From: Litoditis marina
Lineage: Eukaryota; Nematoda; Chromadorea; Rhabditida; Rhabditidae
Direction of reading: 5' to 3'
DNA length: 64,000 nt
NCBI GenBank assembly: GCA_964036275.1
Contig: OZ038434.1
Coordinates: 9,567,060 to 9,631,059 of the forward strand
Of this stretch, positions 62,269 to 64,000 are shown piece by piece. The notes below the pieces were generated by a model. The model was not told where the DNA came from, ran no database searches, and worked only from the letters and a program-made list of their open reading frames with translations. Every line of letters starts with the position of its first letter. The stretch's first letter is position 1. The position numbers were made by a program, and so were the translations under genes.

Positions 62269-63612
62269 ACATTTGTGTGTTCTGTGTTCTCTACTGTGAG
62301 AAACTGCTGACTAGAAGATCCTGACACTTTTATCCCATCCTGCGTCTCTCGCTCTGCCTCACTCTCGTCTCTTACATCTCGGCGGGATGTAAGAGCGGAG
62401 AAACAGCGTAGGTTTGATGAGACGCAGGATGCGATGAAGGTGCCGGGATCTTCTAGCACAGGGCACACGTACTCTGATGTTCAACTTACCGGGACCGTTA
62501 AGTTGAACTATAGTTCTGTGTGTTCACAAGTACCCTGAATGATTACTGGAAGAGGTAGTTGCAAATAGTGAAAACCTGTGAAAGTGTAACCCTTTGTAAC
62601 TGGGGAGCAAAGATCGAGTATCGTGGAATCAATAGATGAAATGTTCATGTCAAATAGAGTTTGAGATTGGGGGAGTGTGCACTCAGATTTTCCACGTGTT
62701 TTCCCAAGTTGATACTTTTGCTAGTGTTTGACACGCCTCCAGTCACTGATTTTTCGACTACGATGTTTTTCAAGTCGAAACTCATCTGATTCAACAGCAA
62801 AGAACATAATAGATTAGTTTGTTGACAAGAAGTTTTCCGAGTATGCAGAGATAAATACACCTGGAGGGCAGTCAAGGAACACCATCTCGAAACGATATGA
62901 CGTGAACTAAAAAAAACTTGAAATCTTGTACATACAACAAACACTGCAGCTTGCGTCTCTTACTTTTTCACTATTTCGTAAAACTTGGTATCCCCGTGGG
63001 AAGCGAGAGCAATAGACATGCTCAGTGAGACGAAGGTCGGAAGATATTCGACAGGATATTTCTGCATTTGGTCACAAGACCGTTTTTCGTTCCATAAGCC
63101 GTGAACACCGTCCAATGACAAAATGGTATCTTGTCTTGTGGAAGTGGGCGCTGATGCGCTAATCTGCCTACAATTGTTTGATATGAAGTGTATCTTTGGG
63201 TGACAATCCTCTGTTCATATCGATTTCAACTTTTTTTCTTTGAACCAATAGTGATATTTGTTTATAATGTTGCGATGTAGCATACTTTCGTTTTGGTAAA
63301 CTATATTGAATACAATATATGAGTAGTAGTTTGGGATGCATTTCTAGCACAGTTTTGGAAACAGGACTGAAGTTTGACGGTATCGAAGTATGAAAACCCG
63401 CCCTAATCTGAAGGAACTTCCATTTTCTGTGCTCATTTCCTGTTTTTTGTTTCGTATGAAAACAGTTCTAGATTCACATGGAAAATTACGACACAGCTCA
63501 TAGAAAACATGCTCAACCATTATGATTATTGGAAATAATCTCACTACTAAGGTTTCCGCAAGACATTTTTCCTGAGAAAACTATTTGTGTGGATAACTAC
63601 GCCACCAGTGAA
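62269..63612. other. Intergenic region between the receptor kinase and the next gene
   Basis: There is no coding exon that I can support. A fold-back block lies at 62310-62462, with arms around GACGCAGGAT and ATCCTGCGTC and ends CTAGAAGATCC / GGATCTTCTAG. The kinase 3'UTR starts here; an AATAAA overlaps its stop codon at 62264-62269. Confidence 0.55.
62310..62462. repeat. Fold-back element with CTAGAAGATCC ends
   Basis: The outer arms CTAGAAGATCC and GGATCTTCTAG and the inner arms CATCCTGCGTCTC and GAGACGCAGGATG are inverted repeats, enclosing a centre with TTACATC/GATGTAA. A relative in an endophilin intron at about 41445-41600 ends GGGATGTTCTAGC. Confidence 0.7.
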
Positions 63613-64000
63613 ATGGTTCTTCACCGAAGAGCTCTTTTCCTATTTTTGGTTATAGCAGGTTCACACCACACTGTTGCTACGACATCGGAGGTCCGTTGAC
63701 AAACTATTTTTCTTTTATGTATTTTTTTAATTGAGTCAGAAAAATTATTGGGTTATCTCAGAAAACCAACATTTTAACTATGCAAAATGTGACACACTCC
63801 TCTTTTCCATGAAATCAATCATCCATAACAATTCATCGAAGGGGATTATTTTGACTCATTACGATCAAACTTGAAAAGAGAACACGGGATTGAAATCGTA
63901 CGAACTTGTTTCATTTCAGACGGCCCCAAAAGGGGTGTGTTATGACTCTACCCCATCCAATGGATATTGGTCAATTCACAAATTCGGGACCGCCGCGCAC
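63613..64000 (+). CDS. Start of an unidentified secreted or membrane protein gene (3' end outside window)
   Basis: Exon 63613-63690 starts with ATG and encodes a typical signal peptide: a basic start (MVLHRRA), a hydrophobic core (LFLFLVIAG) and then a polar stretch. It joins in phase 0 to an exon at 63920 that is still open at the window edge and continues TAPKGVCYDSTPSNGYWSIH. Only 53 residues are visible, and I do not recognise the family. The donor GTCCGT is weaker than most in this window. The gene follows the receptor kinase on the same strand, so a related receptor is one possibility, but nothing in the visible residues shows this. Confidence 0.5.

Noticed and set aside
1..64000. CRISPR arrays, operons, Shine-Dalgarno sites or prophage genes.
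   Set aside because: Nothing of the kind is present. The intron-rich genes show that this is eukaryotic nuclear DNA.

Overview
The window is nuclear DNA of a multicellular animal, most likely an invertebrate. Every gene is split into short exons by GT-AG introns, the encoded families are metazoan (a receptor tyrosine kinase with the HRDLAARN catalytic loop, a fatty-acid transport protein, an Ariadne-type RBR ligase, IFT80, an endophilin B), and the introns are AT-rich and loaded with MITE-like fold-back elements. I cannot place the lineage more precisely. IFT80 implies that the animal builds cilia.

Layout from left to right: (1) the 3' part of a USP16/USP45-type deubiquitinase gene, + strand, 14-2300, cut by the left edge; (2) a 5.5 kb gene-poor stretch; (3) a complete very-long-chain acyl-CoA synthetase / fatty-acid transport protein gene (SLC27 family), + strand, 7839-18200, 19 coding exons, 654 aa, whose last intron holds a 1.6 kb inverted-repeat structure; (4) a repeat-rich intergenic region with long G tracts and small inverted-repeat elements; (5) a complete Ariadne-1-like RBR E3 ubiquitin ligase gene, + strand, 22749-28502, about 488 aa; (6) a complete IFT80 gene, - strand, 38093-29902, 21 coding exons, 754 aa, lying tail-to-tail with the ligase gene; (7) a complete endophilin-B gene, - strand, 48642-40499, 11 coding exons, 389 aa; (8) a 5'-truncated non-LTR retrotransposon, + strand, about 49300-50770, with one in-frame stop; (9) a complete receptor tyrosine kinase gene, + strand, 51880-62268, 23 coding exons, about 843 aa, with a signal peptide, a divergent von Willebrand A-like ectodomain, one membrane span and a tyrosine kinase domain; (10) the first two exons of a further secreted or membrane protein gene, + strand, from 63613 and running off the right edge.

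The genes are housekeeping or signalling genes with no operon-like relation. Two are ubiquitin-pathway genes and two concern cilia or membrane shaping, but I see no evidence that they are co-regulated.

The least ordinary content is non-coding. A 12-base motif, GATCAAACTACA, recurs nine times exactly, and its 10-base core thirteen times, far more than chance predicts. Six copies of a roughly 125 bp hairpin MITE with TTAA ends are present, two of them in opposite orientation around one kinase exon. Two head-to-head 475 bp elements enclose a CAATTC-rich satellite. There are also several other fold-back elements, four G/C homopolymers of 15-16 bases, and tandem repeats or (CT)n tracts sitting directly on splice sites. 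Exon boundaries were placed by hand from reading frame, splice consensus and family similarity; no alignment or transcript data were available.
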